This document shows positions 1 through 8,850 of a stretch of 64,000 bases of DNA, piece by piece. Position numbers and translations under genes: made by a program. This stretch comes from Accumulibacter jenkinsii (lineage in GTDB: Bacteria > Pseudomonadota > Gammaproteobacteria > Burkholderiales > Rhodocyclaceae). The notes under the pieces were generated by a model. That model was not told the origin of the DNA. It did no database searches and saw only the letters and a list, made by a program, of their open reading frames with translations. Each line of letters begins with the position of its first letter. The stretch's first letter is position 1. The stretch covers positions 310,001-374,000 of the forward strand of contig JAZKUF010000002.1 in NCBI GenBank assembly GCA_036625225.1. The letters are read 5' to 3'.

Positions 1-683
1 TCTTCGGTTCGACCATGTGACCGCTCACGCCCGGCACAGGGAACACGAAGCCGCCCGCGGTCGCTTCCTGCCGTGCCTTGAGGATCTCCACCGCTTCAGG
101 CAACAGGGTGACGTTCTGCGGGGTGCCGTTCTTCGTGTCGGGGATGCGCCAGACGGAATCAGCCAGATTGATTTCGGCCCAGCGCATCGCACACAGATTT
201 TCCCGCCTTGCGCCGGTCAGCAGCGCCAGCAAGATGAAGTCGCGCATGGCGATGCTCGGTTCTTCGGCCAGCGATTGAAAGAAGCGGGGCAGTTCATCGG
301 CTTGCAAGAAACGATCACGACTCACCACGCGGCCCGCCACCTTGACGCCTTGCGCCGGGTTCGTTTCGAGACAACTCCGTCAGTGTCGGCTCTGCCTTGA
401 AGGTGCGTCGTGCTTCGGCAGGATTCGCGCCGCTGGCAAACTCGCCCAGGATCCGCTCCGCTTCGGCTTGCGCCCGCTCCACAGTCATTTCCGGGAAGCT
501 GCCCAGCTTCACCCAGGCCATTTCAGCACCCGCCCGCTTGACGACATAGAAGGTCTTTGCTCCTGCCGAAGTCACGCGCAACGCCAGCTTTGACACCTTG
601 GTGTCGTAGATCGTCAGACGCTTGCCAGCGGGGGGAAGCGCCAGCCCTTGCAGGGCAATTTTGCCGAATCGGATTGCCGTCAT
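1..683 (-). pseudogene. Decayed tyrosine-recombinase (integrase) gene, truncated by window edge
   Basis: The reading frame starting at 683 encodes an N-terminal arm-type DNA-binding domain (DUF4102-like; GKRLTIYDTKVSKLALRVT near residues 17-35) that reads sensibly to about residue 105, near position 370. It then runs out of frame to a stop at 315. From about 360 down to the window edge another frame encodes the catalytic-domain side of the same family: NPAQGVK, RDRFLQADELPRFF, then LLALLTGARRENLCAMRW, with the first catalytic Arg, then WRIPDTKNGTPQNVTL. About 90-100 residues of core-binding domain expected between the halves are missing, so this is an internal deletion with an out-of-frame joint, not a simple frameshift. 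The remaining catalytic residues would lie beyond position 1. It probably once mobilised an island whose end is marked by the tRNA-like sequence at 825-875. The family call is confident, and the protein is very unlikely to be functional. Confidence 0.85.
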
Positions 684-700
684 ATTATCTTCGCATATAT

Positions 701-747
701 CGGGCTAGCACGGGCTATCAAATTCGATCATATTTGGTGCTAGCCCG
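701..747. repeat. 11-bp perfect inverted repeat upstream of the integrase relic
   Basis: CGGGCTAGCAC (701-711) and GTGCTAGCCCG (737-747) are perfect inverted copies separated by 25 bases, 18 bases upstream of the integrase start at 683. The surroundings are AT-rich with repeated CATATAT words. The position suits an operator, or an integrase/excisionase binding site, but function is inferred from position only. Confidence 0.6.
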
Positions 748-824
748 TTAAGGTAAGTGTAGCACTAACATATTGCTGCATATATGTTAATTAAGGTTCG
801 TAAATGCGTAGGTTTAGCCAGAAT

Positions 825-875
825 CACGCATTCGCAATGCGAAGGTCGACAGTTCGATTCCGTCCAGCTGCACCA
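825..875 (+). other. tRNA 3'-end-like fragment, probable attachment-site relic
   Basis: The sequence carries an anticodon-arm-like hairpin (CGCA-TTCGCAA-TGCG), a variable-loop-like AAGGTC, a T-arm with the TTCGATT loop, and a terminal CAGCTGC-A-CCA. It therefore resembles the 3' half of a tRNA, perhaps a degenerate tRNA-Thr or similar. No matching 5' acceptor strand or D-arm lies upstream, and one T-stem pair is mismatched, so it is not a complete gene. It lies next to the integrase relic, as expected for the duplicated 3' end left at the distal att site of a tRNA-integrated island. The intact tRNA would then lie left of the window. Confidence 0.6.
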
Positions 876-1513
876 GTGATTCAAGCGTTTAAGACACTTT
901 CACAAGTGGCTTTTTTGTTTTCTGGCTTCCGTATAGCCACTCTGTAGCCAAATTTCGGCAATGCGGATGCCGGTCACACGTCAGCGCCGGATCACCGGCA
1001 GCGCCTCGTCGGCAAATCGGGCCGCCCGGCAACCCACCTTCCAGCTTTGGACCGCGTACACGCTGTGACACAAAGCGACAAATACCGCACAGATCCGGTC
1101 GGTCTTTATCTATAACATTCATTTCGTCGCCGAGGTACTCCCTCCCCCCCCCCCTCCCCCCCGGAGTGTCAAGGCGACAGCATCACCGGCCCGCCCAGCC
1201 CCCCCTCTGCGCGGGCCGTTCTCTTTTTCGGGTTCGATTGACGAGCCTCCTGCCGGATCGCATAGCGGTGCGAATCCGAGCGGCGACCCCGCGCCGCGAC
1301 CTCATGCCAGTCTCCAAGCCCATCCCGCTGCAGCTGCTCGGGTCATGCCGGCAGCGGCGCTGGCTGCCGGGCTTTGAGGCATGGCCAGGGGCGGCGCTGA
1401 TGGCTGCTGACCTCGGCTCGTCGATCGCCGGGCGCGGTTCGGAGAGGATGACCGGGATGGCTTACAATGCGCAGCAGGCTGGCTTTCTGCCGCCGATGAC
1501 AGGATGAACTGCA
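876..1513. other. Non-coding stretch with poly-C tract
   Basis: I see no convincing gene here. Apart from the terminator at 894-920, the only striking element is a low-complexity pyrimidine tract at 1141-1162: C11 at 1144-1154, one T, then C7. Short open frames on either strand lack ribosome binding sites and recognisable protein composition. Confidence 0.6.
894..920 (+). terminator. Candidate intrinsic terminator after the tRNA-like end
   Basis: A short stem CACTT (895-899) / AAGTG (904-908) is followed by GGC and a T6 run, then more T-rich sequence. The stem is only 5 bp, extendable across one mismatch. Position just after the tRNA 3' end suggests it is the original tRNA terminator. Confidence 0.45.
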
Positions 1514-1894
1514 ATGAAAAGTCAGCAGGAACCACCCGCATCTTGGGGCATGCGGGCGCCGGGCGGCGTCCTTGGTCGGGTCGTGGCGATCGTCAGCGGA
1601 GTAGTCGTGCTGGTCGTCGCCTTCATGTTCTCGCTCATCGCGCTCGCCGTGCTGATCGTCGGCGGCCTGCTCGTCTTCGTTTATCTGAAGTGGAAAACCC
1701 GCCACCTGCGCCGGCATCTGAATCAACAGATGGCGCAGCATGCGAACCGGCAGCCGCACGAAACAGGCGGCGCGGTGATCGATGGCGAAGTGCTCAATGC
1801 CGAATACGAGCCGCGCCCTGCCATGGGCGACCCGTCGGGGAAGGGTCTCCCGCATCGCGACGACGAGCCGCCAGACCGTCCCGGCAGCCCCTGA
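1514..1894 (+). CDS. Small membrane protein, unknown function
   Basis: A 126-residue protein. Residues about 20-62 form one long or two back-to-back hydrophobic helices (GRVVAIVSGVVVLVVAF, then LIALAVLIVGGLLVFVYLK). They are followed by a basic stretch (KTRHLRRHLNQQ) and a hydrophilic, acidic and proline-rich tail. The shape suggests a small inner-membrane protein with a cytoplasmic tail by the positive-inside rule. An AGGA lies about 10 bases before the ATG. It precedes the lytic transglycosylase by 42 bases on the same strand and could be co-transcribed. I do not recognise a named family, and function is unknown. Confidence 0.6.
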   Translation: MKSQQEPPASWGMRAPGGVLGRVVAIVSGVVVLVVAFMFSLIALAVLIVGGLLVFVYLKWKTRHLRRHLNQQMAQHANRQPHETGGAVIDGEVLNAEYEPRPAMGDPSGKGLPHRDDEPPDRPGSP

Positions 1895-1936
1895 GCGCGC
1901 TCGAACCCCACCCACAAACCCTGAATCCCGCTCGCC

Positions 1937-3148
1937 ATGAAGACTTCTTTCTGTCTCGCCCTGTCTTTGACCCTGATCGGAACTGCCGCCGCGGCGCAGC
2001 CGGCAGTTCCGGCCGAACGCTTCGGCAACTGCATGGCTGCGCTGCGCAGCGAGTCACCGGCACGTGGCGTCCCGACGGCCTCGTTCGACCGGCTGACCAG
2101 TGGCCTGACGCCGGACATGAGCGTGCTCGAATTCCTCGACTATCAACCCGAGTTCCGGACACCGATCTGGGATTACCTGGCCGGCCTCGTCGACGACGAG
2201 CGGGTGGCCGACGCGCTCGCCATGCGCGCCCAATGGGCGGCCCCGCTTGCCGCTGCCGCCGCGCGTTATCAGGTCGATGCCGACACGGTGGTCGCCGTCT
2301 GGGGTGTCGAAAGCAACTTCGGCCGCAACTTCGGCAAACGGCCCCTGCTCACCTCGCTCGGCACCCTCGCCTGCTTCGGCCGTCGCCAGGGGTATTTCCG
2401 CGGCGAGTTCCTGAGCACACTGAAGATCCTCGACACCGGCGACATCGCTCCCGAACGACTCGTCGGGTCGTGGGCGGGAGCTTTCGGCCATACCCAGTTC
2501 ATGCCGTCGACCTTCCTCCGCCTGGCCGTCGATGGCGATGGGGATGGCCGGCGCGACCTGATGGACAGCGTCCCCGATGCGCTCGCTTCGACCGCCAACT
2601 TCCTGCGCAAGGCCGGCTGGCGCGAAGGCGAGCCGTGGGGCTACGAGGTCGTCCTGCCGGCCGGCTTCGACAGCAGCGTTAACGGCCGGCGCAACAAGCG
2701 ACCGCTGTCGTACTGGACGACGCAAGGCGTTCGCCGCGCCGATGGTCAGGGCATCGCCGCTGCCGACATCGCCGCCGGCCTGCTCCTGCCCGCCGGTCCG
2801 CGTGGCCCTGCTTTCCTCGTCTTTCGCAACTTCGACGCGATCTACGCTTACAACGCCGCCGAGAGCTACGCCCTGGCGATCGCCCATCTCGCCGACCGGA
2901 TCAAGGGCGGCAAGGCCTTCGCGACGCCCTGGCCGACCGACGACCCCGGTCTTTCGCGACGCGAGCGGCGCGAACTGCAGACGCTGCTCGCCGGCCGTGG
3001 CTACCCGATCGGTGAAATCGACGGCATGATCGGCGCCAATTCCCGGCAGGCGATCCAGGCCGAACAAGCGCGCCTCGGCATGACTGTCGACGGCCGTCCC
3101 GGGCAGAAGCTGCTGACCATCCTGCGCACGGCGCCCCCCGGCAGCTAG
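1937..3148 (+). CDS. mltB: MltB-type lytic murein transglycosylase with peptidoglycan-binding domain
   Basis: A 403-residue periplasmic enzyme expected to cleave the MurNAc-GlcNAc bond in peptidoglycan with 1,6-anhydro product formation. A cleavable signal peptide is seen at residues 1-19 (hydrophobic core, then AAAAQ). There is no lipobox Cys at the cleavage site, so it is a soluble form rather than lipoprotein MltB. The catalytic Glu is in VWGVESNFGR (E125), followed by the family signatures TLACFGRRQGYFRGEF and SWAGAFGHTQFMPSTF. The last ~65 residues (LSRRERRELQTLLAGRGYP, then IDGMIGANSRQAIQ) form a PG_binding_1 domain. The HD-GYP gene follows after 3 bases, so the two are likely co-transcribed. 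Confidence 0.92.
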   Translation: MKTSFCLALSLTLIGTAAAAQPAVPAERFGNCMAALRSESPARGVPTASFDRLTSGLTPDMSVLEFLDYQPEFRTPIWDYLAGLVDDERVADALAMRAQWAAPLAAAAARYQVDADTVVAVWGVESNFGRNFGKRPLLTSLGTLACFGRRQGYFRGEFLSTLKILDTGDIAPERLVGSWAGAFGHTQFMPSTFLRLAVDGDGDGRRDLMDSVPDALASTANFLRKAGWREGEPWGYEVVLPAGFDSSVNGRRNKRPLSYWTTQGVRRADGQGIAAADIAAGLLLPAGPRGPAFLVFRNFDAIYAYNAAESYALAIAHLADRIKGGKAFATPWPTDDPGLSRRERRELQTLLAGRGYPIGEIDGMIGANSRQAIQAEQARLGMTVDGRPGQKLLTILRTAPPGS

Positions 3149-3151
3149 GCC

Positions 3152-4468
3152 ATGTCGCAGGCCCCGGATGCCGTCACCCCGAACGAAGGGGAAATCTGCA
3201 TCGACGCATCGCAACTGCGTCCGGGGGTGCATATCCGCTTGCCGGTGCCGTGGGTCGAGCACCCTTTCATGTTCAACTCCTTTGTCATTGCGGATGAGGA
3301 ACAGGCACGGCTGATCGCGGCGATGAAGCTGCCGCAACTGTTCTGCGACCCGCGCCGCTGCAAGGTCGCGCCGCTGCCGCAACGGGCCCCTGCAACGGCG
3401 GTCGACGACGAGGCCGCCGCCGAAGCGGGGGCCGAAAAAGCGCGCCTGATCGCCCTGACCGTCGTCCGCATGGCGGAAAAAGCCGCGCGCGCGCGCGTCA
3501 TGAGCGAACTCAGGGGACGCCTGGACAAGGCACAGCAGCATTACATCAGCGCCGCGCGCGAAGTCGGCGGCGCCATCCGGGACTTCTCGGCGCACCCTCG
3601 CGAGGCGGTCGAACGGGTCGCGCGGGTCAGCGAGGATACGACCACCGCGCTGCTCGCTGACCCCGACAGCGCGATCGTGCTGATCGCCGAGAAGGCGCAC
3701 GACGACGGCCACGCCGCGCACTCGCTGTCGGTCATGACGCTCGCGCTGCTGCTCGGCAAACAGGCGAAGCTGCCGCAGCAGGCGCTCTGTTCGCTCGGCG
3801 TCGGCGCCCTGCTGCACGACATCGGCAAACTGGCGATCAAGCCGGCGATCCTGCGCAACAGCGAACGTAACCGGCACGAGGAACTGATCTACCAGACACA
3901 CTGCCGCACCGGCCATGACGAAGCGCGGCGCGCCGGCAACCTGTCGCCGCCTCTGCTGCACGCCATCCTGCATCATCACGAGCGCTTCGACGGCAGCGGT
4001 TTTCCCGACCACCTGATCGGCGGCGCGATTCCGCTCTCGGCGCGCCTGGTGGCGATTGCCAACCGCTTCGACAACCTCGTCAGCCCGGTCGACGTGCGGC
4101 GCGCGATGTCGCCTTCCGAGGCCCTGTCGACGATGTGGACGCGCGAGCAGAAGAGCTTCGACGCCGCCCTCCTGCAACTCTTCGTTCGCGCCATGGGCGT
4201 CTATCCGCCAGGGTCGATCGTTCAACTCAGCGATGGCCGCATCGGCGCGGTCGTCGGCTCGGCGCCGTCGAGCAAGCCGCTCTCGCCGAAGGTCATGATC
4301 TACGCGCCAGAGGTGCCCAGACGCCAGTCGATCATCGTCGATCTGGCGAGTGACGACGCGCTCAAGGTCGAGCGCCCGTTGCGCCTGCAGGAACGCCCGG
4401 CCGAAGAACTCGACTACCTGCTCCCCCGGCGCAAGATCAACTGGTCGTACATGGCGGAAAAGAAATGA
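3152..4468 (+). CDS. HD-GYP cyclic-di-GMP phosphodiesterase with DUF3391 N-terminus
   Basis: 438 residues. The N-terminus (about 14-75: ICIDASQLRPGVHIRLP) matches the DUF3391 domain that precedes many betaproteobacterial HD-GYP proteins. The HD-GYP domain has HDIGK (222-226) and HHERFDGSGFP (275-285), carrying the HD metal ligands and the GYP-type motif, here GSGFP. It is expected to hydrolyse c-di-GMP to pGpG/GMP in the cytosol; no membrane segments are seen. The usual DxFDALTS-like segment reads ANRFDNLVS, a mild deviation. The start lies 3 bases after the transglycosylase stop. The C-terminal ~90 residues (after VYPPGSIVQLSDGRIG) are a common extension of this subfamily. Confidence 0.93.
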   Translation: MSQAPDAVTPNEGEICIDASQLRPGVHIRLPVPWVEHPFMFNSFVIADEEQARLIAAMKLPQLFCDPRRCKVAPLPQRAPATAVDDEAAAEAGAEKARLIALTVVRMAEKAARARVMSELRGRLDKAQQHYISAAREVGGAIRDFSAHPREAVERVARVSEDTTTALLADPDSAIVLIAEKAHDDGHAAHSLSVMTLALLLGKQAKLPQQALCSLGVGALLHDIGKLAIKPAILRNSERNRHEELIYQTHCRTGHDEARRAGNLSPPLLHAILHHHERFDGSGFPDHLIGGAIPLSARLVAIANRFDNLVSPVDVRRAMSPSEALSTMWTREQKSFDAALLQLFVRAMGVYPPGSIVQLSDGRIGAVVGSAPSSKPLSPKVMIYAPEVPRRQSIIVDLASDDALKVERPLRLQERPAEELDYLLPRRKINWSYMAEKK

Positions 4469-4529
4469 CCTCGGCAGAGCCAGGGACAGCGAGCGCTGGC
4501 GCCGGCGGCGCGGGACCGGCACCGGCGCG

Positions 4530-5192
4530 ATGCTGACTGTAACCGGGCTTTCAAAGCGCCACCCCGGCGCCACCCGGGATCTTTTCGACGGACTCGGCTT
4601 TGCCCTCGCGGCCGGAGAAATCGTCGCCCTGGTCGGAGAATCCGGAGTGGGCAAGAGCACTCTGCTGAACTGCATCGCCGGCCTCGAAACCGCCGACCGG
4701 GGATCGATTCGCATCGGCCCACAGGCTGCAGACATCGTCCGCCTCGACGAAGCAGCGCGGGCAGCGCTGCGGGCGCGGCGGATCGGTTTCGTTTTCCAGG
4801 CGTTTCACGTGCTGCCGACGCTCACCGTCGCCCAGAACGTCAGCATCCCGCTGTTGCTCGCCGCAGTCCCCGCCAGCGAGCATGCACCGCGCACGCAGGC
4901 GCTGCTCGAGCGGGTCGGACTCGCGGGCTTCGCCGGGCGCTGGCCGGCTTCGCTCTCGGGAGGCGAGCTGCAGCGGGTGGCGATCGCACGCGCGCTGGTG
5001 CACCGCCCGGCGCTGATCCTCGCCGACGAGCCGACCGGCAATCTTGATCCGCGGACCGCCGGCGAAGTGCTCGGGCTGCTCGTCGAACGGGTCCGTGAAC
5101 AAGCGGCCGGCGCGCTGATCGTCACCCATTCGCAGCAGGTCGCGCAATCCTGCGACCGCGTCCTGACGATGACGCCGGACGGCCTGCAATGA
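4530..5192 (+). CDS. ABC transporter ATP-binding protein (LolD/AttE-like)
   Basis: A 220-residue nucleotide-binding subunit. Walker A is GESGVGKST (36-44), the Q-loop region is GFVFQAFHVLPTLT, the signature is LSGGELQRVAIARAL, Walker B is ALILADEPTG, and the switch His is in VTHSQQ. The in-frame open region extends upstream to 4350 inside the HD-GYP gene, so the ATG at 4530 is chosen as the first codon giving a normal N-terminus (MLTVTGLSKR). The stop overlaps the permease ATG (ATGA), so the two are translationally coupled. With the next two genes it resembles the AttE-FG-H export systems and the LolCDE/MacB-type class; substrate unknown. Confidence 0.93.
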   Translation: MLTVTGLSKRHPGATRDLFDGLGFALAAGEIVALVGESGVGKSTLLNCIAGLETADRGSIRIGPQAADIVRLDEAARAALRARRIGFVFQAFHVLPTLTVAQNVSIPLLLAAVPASEHAPRTQALLERVGLAGFAGRWPASLSGGELQRVAIARALVHRPALILADEPTGNLDPRTAGEVLGLLVERVREQAAGALIVTHSQQVAQSCDRVLTMTPDGLQ

Positions 5193-7702
5193 CCCGGCTG
5201 GCCGGCTGGCTGATCGCTGCCCAGTGGCGCACGCGCCCCGCAGCGACCCTCTTGTCGGTGCTGGCGATCGCCCTTGGCGTCGCCCTCGGCTACGCGATCC
5301 AGTTGATCAACGGCGCCGCCCTCGCCGATTTTTCCCGCGCCATGAAAACCGTTCAGGGCGATCCGGATGCGGTGATTGTCGCCCGCGACAGCGCCGGCCG
5401 GGTGCCGCTCGCGACCCTCGACGAGCTCGCGCGCGACCCCGCCGTGATGATCATCGCGCCGGTGATCGAGACCCGGGTGCGGATCGGCGAGGCCGGCCCG
5501 CCGGTGCGCCTGATCGGCATCGACGTCTTCAGCGCGGCGGCGGTAATGCCCGGCCTGTTGCCGCGACGTGGGGACGAACTCGCGGCAGAGAGCATCTTCA
5601 ACGGTGGCGTCGACGCCTCGCCGGCGCTGTTGAAGCGGCTGGGGCTGGCGGTCGGGGCCGCGGTGACGCTGCAGCGCGGCGATCAGCGGTGGACGACGAC
5701 GCTTGCCGGCGACCTGCCGGCGAGCGGTCCCGACGAGTTGCTGCTGGTCGCCGACATCGCCTGGGTGCAGGCGCACTTCGGCCCGGCCGATGCGGTCACC
5801 GAGCTGCGCATTCGTCTGCTGCCGGCGACCGATCCGGCGCGCTGGCGAGCGACGCTCGCACAGCGGCTGCCGGTCGGTCTGCTGCTGCGCGAGCCCGACG
5901 ACGACAGCGCGCGCGTCTCCAACCTGTCACGCGCCTACCGCATCAATCTCAACGTCCTGGCACTGGTCGCGCTGCTGACCGGTGCCTTTCTCGTCTTCGC
6001 AACGCAGCTGACCGCGGTCGCGCAGCGCTCGACCCAGTTCGCGCTGCTCGGCGTGCTCGGCCTCTCACCCCGCCGGCGCCTGCTGCAGATCCTCTTCGAA
6101 GGACTGGCGACCGGCGTCCCCGGCGCCCTGCTCGGGCTGCTCATCGGCTATGCGCTGGCGCTCGCCTTTACCCGCTTCGTCGGCGGCGATCTTGGCGGCG
6201 GTTATTTCTCGGGCAGCGCGCCGATCCTGGTGCCGCAAGTCGTCCCGGCACTCGGCTTTCTCGTCCTGGGTTGCCTCGCGAGCCTCGCCGGCGCTTTTTA
6301 TCCGGCCTGGCTGAACCATCGGCAAGCCCTGGCGCAGGCACTCAAAAGCGGCTTCGCCGAGCACCCGCACGCCGGCCGGCGTTTGCGCCGCCAACTGCTT
6401 TTACCGCTCCTGCTCGCCCTCGCGGCTTTCGCGCTGAGCCGCCTGCCGCCGCTCTTCGACCTGCCGCTTGCCGGCTACGCCGCGATTGCCCTGGTGCTCG
6501 GGATCGGCATCGCGAGCGCACCCTTGCTGACGCAGCAGGTCTTCGGCTGGTTCGCCGGAAGAACGTTACCGGCGCCGCAACGGATCGCCTTGCAGAACGT
6601 CGCGCAGGCGCCGCTGATGGCGCAGGTAGCGGCGAGCGGACTGATCGTCAGCTTCGCACTGACCGCGAGCATGGTGATCATGGTGTCGAGTTTTCGCGTT
6701 GCCGTGGACACCTGGCTCGACGACGTCCTGCCGGCGCCGCTCTATCTGCGCAGCAAGGCGACCCCTCTGGCGCAGGATCTGCTCGCCGCGTTGACGCGGC
6801 CCGAGGCGCCGTTCACCCGCGTCGAACGGACGGCGCACACCTCGCTGACCCTCGATCCGCAGCGACCGAATGTGGCGCTGGTGGTGCGCGATGTCGATCG
6901 CCGGAATCCGGCGCGCCGGCTGCCGTTCATCGGGCCGCTGCTGGCGCCGCCGACGGACGACGTCGCCGTCGTCTGGATCAGCGAGCCGCTGTACGAGATC
7001 TACCGCATCGCCCCGGGTCAGAACCTGCGCCTGCCCTTGCTCGGCGGCGAGGTCGAGGTCTTCGTCGGGGGTGTCTGGCGCGATTATGCGCGGCAGTTCG
7101 GCGCCATCGCGATCAGCCGCGAGGATTACCAGCGCCTCGGCGGCGATTTCCAGGCGACCGACCTCGCGCTCTGGCCGCTGCCCGGCCAGGAGGCCGCGGT
7201 CGGCGAATGGCTGGCGCCGTGGACCGCGAGATACGGGCTCGAACTCACCGACGCCGCCGCACTTCGCAAGTTGAGCCTGTCGATCTTCGACCAGAGCTTT
7301 GCCGTCACCTACGCGCTCGAAGCGGCGGCGATGCTGATCGGCCTCTTCGGACTCGCGGTGACGCTGGCCGCCAGCGTCTGCTTGCGCGCGCGCGCGCTCG
7401 CGACGCTTGCCGCGCTCGGCTTCACGCGCCGCATGCTGAGCCACGCGGTGATGCTCGAAGGCGCGCTGATCGCCGCCATCGGGCTGATCGTCGGCCTCGC
7501 CTGCGGCATCGCCATCGGCGCCGTTCTCACCCATGTGATCAATCCGCAGGCCTTCCACTGGCGGATGTCGCTCGCCATCCCGTGGCCGGTGCTGCTTGTC
7601 AGCGCCGCGCTGACCCTCGCCGCGGCGCTCCTCGCGAGTCACTCCGCCGCGCGCCAGGCCACCCGCCTGCCGGTGGCGCAGATCCTCGCCAGCGCGCAAT
7701 GA
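5189..7702 (+). CDS. FtsX-family ABC transporter permease
   Basis: An 837-residue inner-membrane protein with two FtsX-like halves. TM1 is near residues 18-40, followed by a large periplasmic domain. Three TMs lie about 250-385 (LNVLALVALLTGAFLVF, LLGLLIGYALALAF, LVLGCLASLAGAFYPAW). A second block spans about 405-510, then another periplasmic region and three C-terminal TMs (LEAAAMLIGLFGLAVTLAA, then IAAIGLIVGLACGIAIG). This duplicated layout is that of AttF/AttG-fused or YbbP-like permeases. It pairs with the overlapping ATPase. The downstream AttH/CrtC-fold protein suggests export or extraction of a lipophilic or envelope molecule. Confidence 0.9.
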   Translation: MTRLAGWLIAAQWRTRPAATLLSVLAIALGVALGYAIQLINGAALADFSRAMKTVQGDPDAVIVARDSAGRVPLATLDELARDPAVMIIAPVIETRVRIGEAGPPVRLIGIDVFSAAAVMPGLLPRRGDELAAESIFNGGVDASPALLKRLGLAVGAAVTLQRGDQRWTTTLAGDLPASGPDELLLVADIAWVQAHFGPADAVTELRIRLLPATDPARWRATLAQRLPVGLLLREPDDDSARVSNLSRAYRINLNVLALVALLTGAFLVFATQLTAVAQRSTQFALLGVLGLSPRRRLLQILFEGLATGVPGALLGLLIGYALALAFTRFVGGDLGGGYFSGSAPILVPQVVPALGFLVLGCLASLAGAFYPAWLNHRQALAQALKSGFAEHPHAGRRLRRQLLLPLLLALAAFALSRLPPLFDLPLAGYAAIALVLGIGIASAPLLTQQVFGWFAGRTLPAPQRIALQNVAQAPLMAQVAASGLIVSFALTASMVIMVSSFRVAVDTWLDDVLPAPLYLRSKATPLAQDLLAALTRPEAPFTRVERTAHTSLTLDPQRPNVALVVRDVDRRNPARRLPFIGPLLAPPTDDVAVVWISEPLYEIYRIAPGQNLRLPLLGGEVEVFVGGVWRDYARQFGAIAISREDYQRLGGDFQATDLALWPLPGQEAAVGEWLAPWTARYGLELTDAAALRKLSLSIFDQSFAVTYALEAAAMLIGLFGLAVTLAASVCLRARALATLAALGFTRRMLSHAVMLEGALIAAIGLIVGLACGIAIGAVLTHVINPQAFHWRMSLAIPWPVLLVSAALTLAAALLASHSAARQATRLPVAQILASAQ

Positions 7703-7733
7703 GACACCGCGCCGACCTTTGCCAGCGACCCCG

Positions 7734-8810
7734 ATGCGACGCCGGTCCTTCCTCCTGACTCCCCTGCTCCTGCCGACGCTGGCCAGCGCCCGCGCCGCTG
7801 CGGCGCCGGTCGCCTATGCCCCGGTGAGGCCGGGCGTGAACCTGGTTTTCCCGCGCGACCACGGTGCGCACCCGGATTTTCGCACCGAGTGGTGGTACGT
7901 CACCGGCGCGCTCGACGCACCGAAAGCCGACACGGGCTTTCAGCTCACCTTCTTCCGCCAGCGGCCGGGAATCGCCGAAGCGCTGCGCTCGCCCCTGGCG
8001 GCGCGCCAGATTCTCTTCGCGCATGCCGCGCTGACCCTGCCCGGCGAGCACCTGTGGCACGCCGAACGTGCCGCGCGCGCCAACCTTGGCGCGACCTTCT
8101 CCAGCGTCGACCTCGAGGTCTCGATCGGCGCCTGGCGGATGTACCGGCAGCCGCGCAATGGCGGCGAGATCATCGCGCTCGCGATGCAGAGCCCGCAGTT
8201 CTCCTGGGAACTGACGCTGACGCCGTCGCAGCCCTTGATGCTGCAGGGTGACAATGGTTATTCGCGCAAGGGGCACGGGCCGCAGCTCGCGAGCCATTAC
8301 GTCAGCTGGCCGCAGTTGCAGGTCGCCGGGGTGTTGCTGCAGGACGGCCTCCGGCAGGTGGTCAACGGCCGCGCCTGGTTCGATCACGAGTGGTCGACCG
8401 CCCTCCTCGGCGACGGCGCGGTGGGCTGGGACTGGCTCGGCATCAACCTCGCCGACGGCGGCGCGCTGATGGCTTTCCGCCTGCGCGACGCCGATGGAAC
8501 GACGCTCTTTGCGCACGCTGCCTGGCGCGACGCGGCCGGTCGGGTTCGCCAGTTCGGCGCCAGCGACGTCAGCTTCACAGCGCAGCGCAGGTGGTCGTCG
8601 CCACGCAGCCGCGCCAGTTATCCGGTCGAACTTGAAATCCGCTTTGGCGAGCAGCGGGTGCGCACGCAACCGGTGCTCGACGACCAGGAACTCGCGACCC
8701 GGCTACCGACACCGGTGGTGTATTGGGAAGGGCTGGTCAGGGTCGACGGCAGCCTGAGCGGTCGCGGCTACCTCGAAATGACCGGTTACGCCGGCCGCCT
8801 GCAGGTGTAG
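7734..8810 (+). CDS. AttH/CrtC-like lipocalin-fold protein (secreted)
   Basis: 358 residues from the ATG at 7734; the frame could extend 5 codons upstream to a TTG at 7719. The N-terminus MRRRSFLLTPLLLPTLASA has a twin-Arg motif (RRSFLL) and an AxA site, suggesting Tat export. The mature part has the family hallmark HPDFRTEWWYVTGAL and later WFDHEWSTALL and GWDWLGINL. These are conserved in AttH and in carotenoid 1,2-hydratase CrtC. Catalysis is not implied, since most AttH proteins are transporter-associated. It lies 31 bases after the FtsX permease on the same strand, so it is probably the extracytoplasmic partner of that ABC system. Confidence 0.85.
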   Translation: MRRRSFLLTPLLLPTLASARAAAAPVAYAPVRPGVNLVFPRDHGAHPDFRTEWWYVTGALDAPKADTGFQLTFFRQRPGIAEALRSPLAARQILFAHAALTLPGEHLWHAERAARANLGATFSSVDLEVSIGAWRMYRQPRNGGEIIALAMQSPQFSWELTLTPSQPLMLQGDNGYSRKGHGPQLASHYVSWPQLQVAGVLLQDGLRQVVNGRAWFDHEWSTALLGDGAVGWDWLGINLADGGALMAFRLRDADGTTLFAHAAWRDAAGRVRQFGASDVSFTAQRRWSSPRSRASYPVELEIRFGEQRVRTQPVLDDQELATRLPTPVVYWEGLVRVDGSLSGRGYLEMTGYAGRLQV

Positions 8811-8850
8811 GGGTTGTCAGCGGTCGGCTTCGCGGTGCCTGCCGACCTGC

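Noticed and set aside
825..875. Complete tRNA gene
   Set aside because: No 5' acceptor strand or D-arm, and a mismatched T-stem, so kept only as a 3'-end-like fragment.
889..1122. 77-codon minus-strand frame after the tRNA-like end
   Set aside because: No ribosome binding site, covers the terminator, and has no protein-like features.
1141..1162. Poly-C tract as a phase-variation switch
   Set aside because: No adjacent gene or promoter is placed to be switched by it. It may simply be low-complexity sequence or a sequencing artefact.
2054..4735. 893-codon open frame on the minus strand
   Set aside because: Antisense to the transglycosylase and HD-GYP genes. Its composition (Arg/Gln/Asp rich) is a GC-rich shadow with no motifs.
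5224..7758. 844-codon plus-strand frame overlapping the FtsX permease
   Set aside because: Extremely Arg/Ala/Pro-rich alternative frame. The permease frame has clear membrane segments and coupling to the ATPase.
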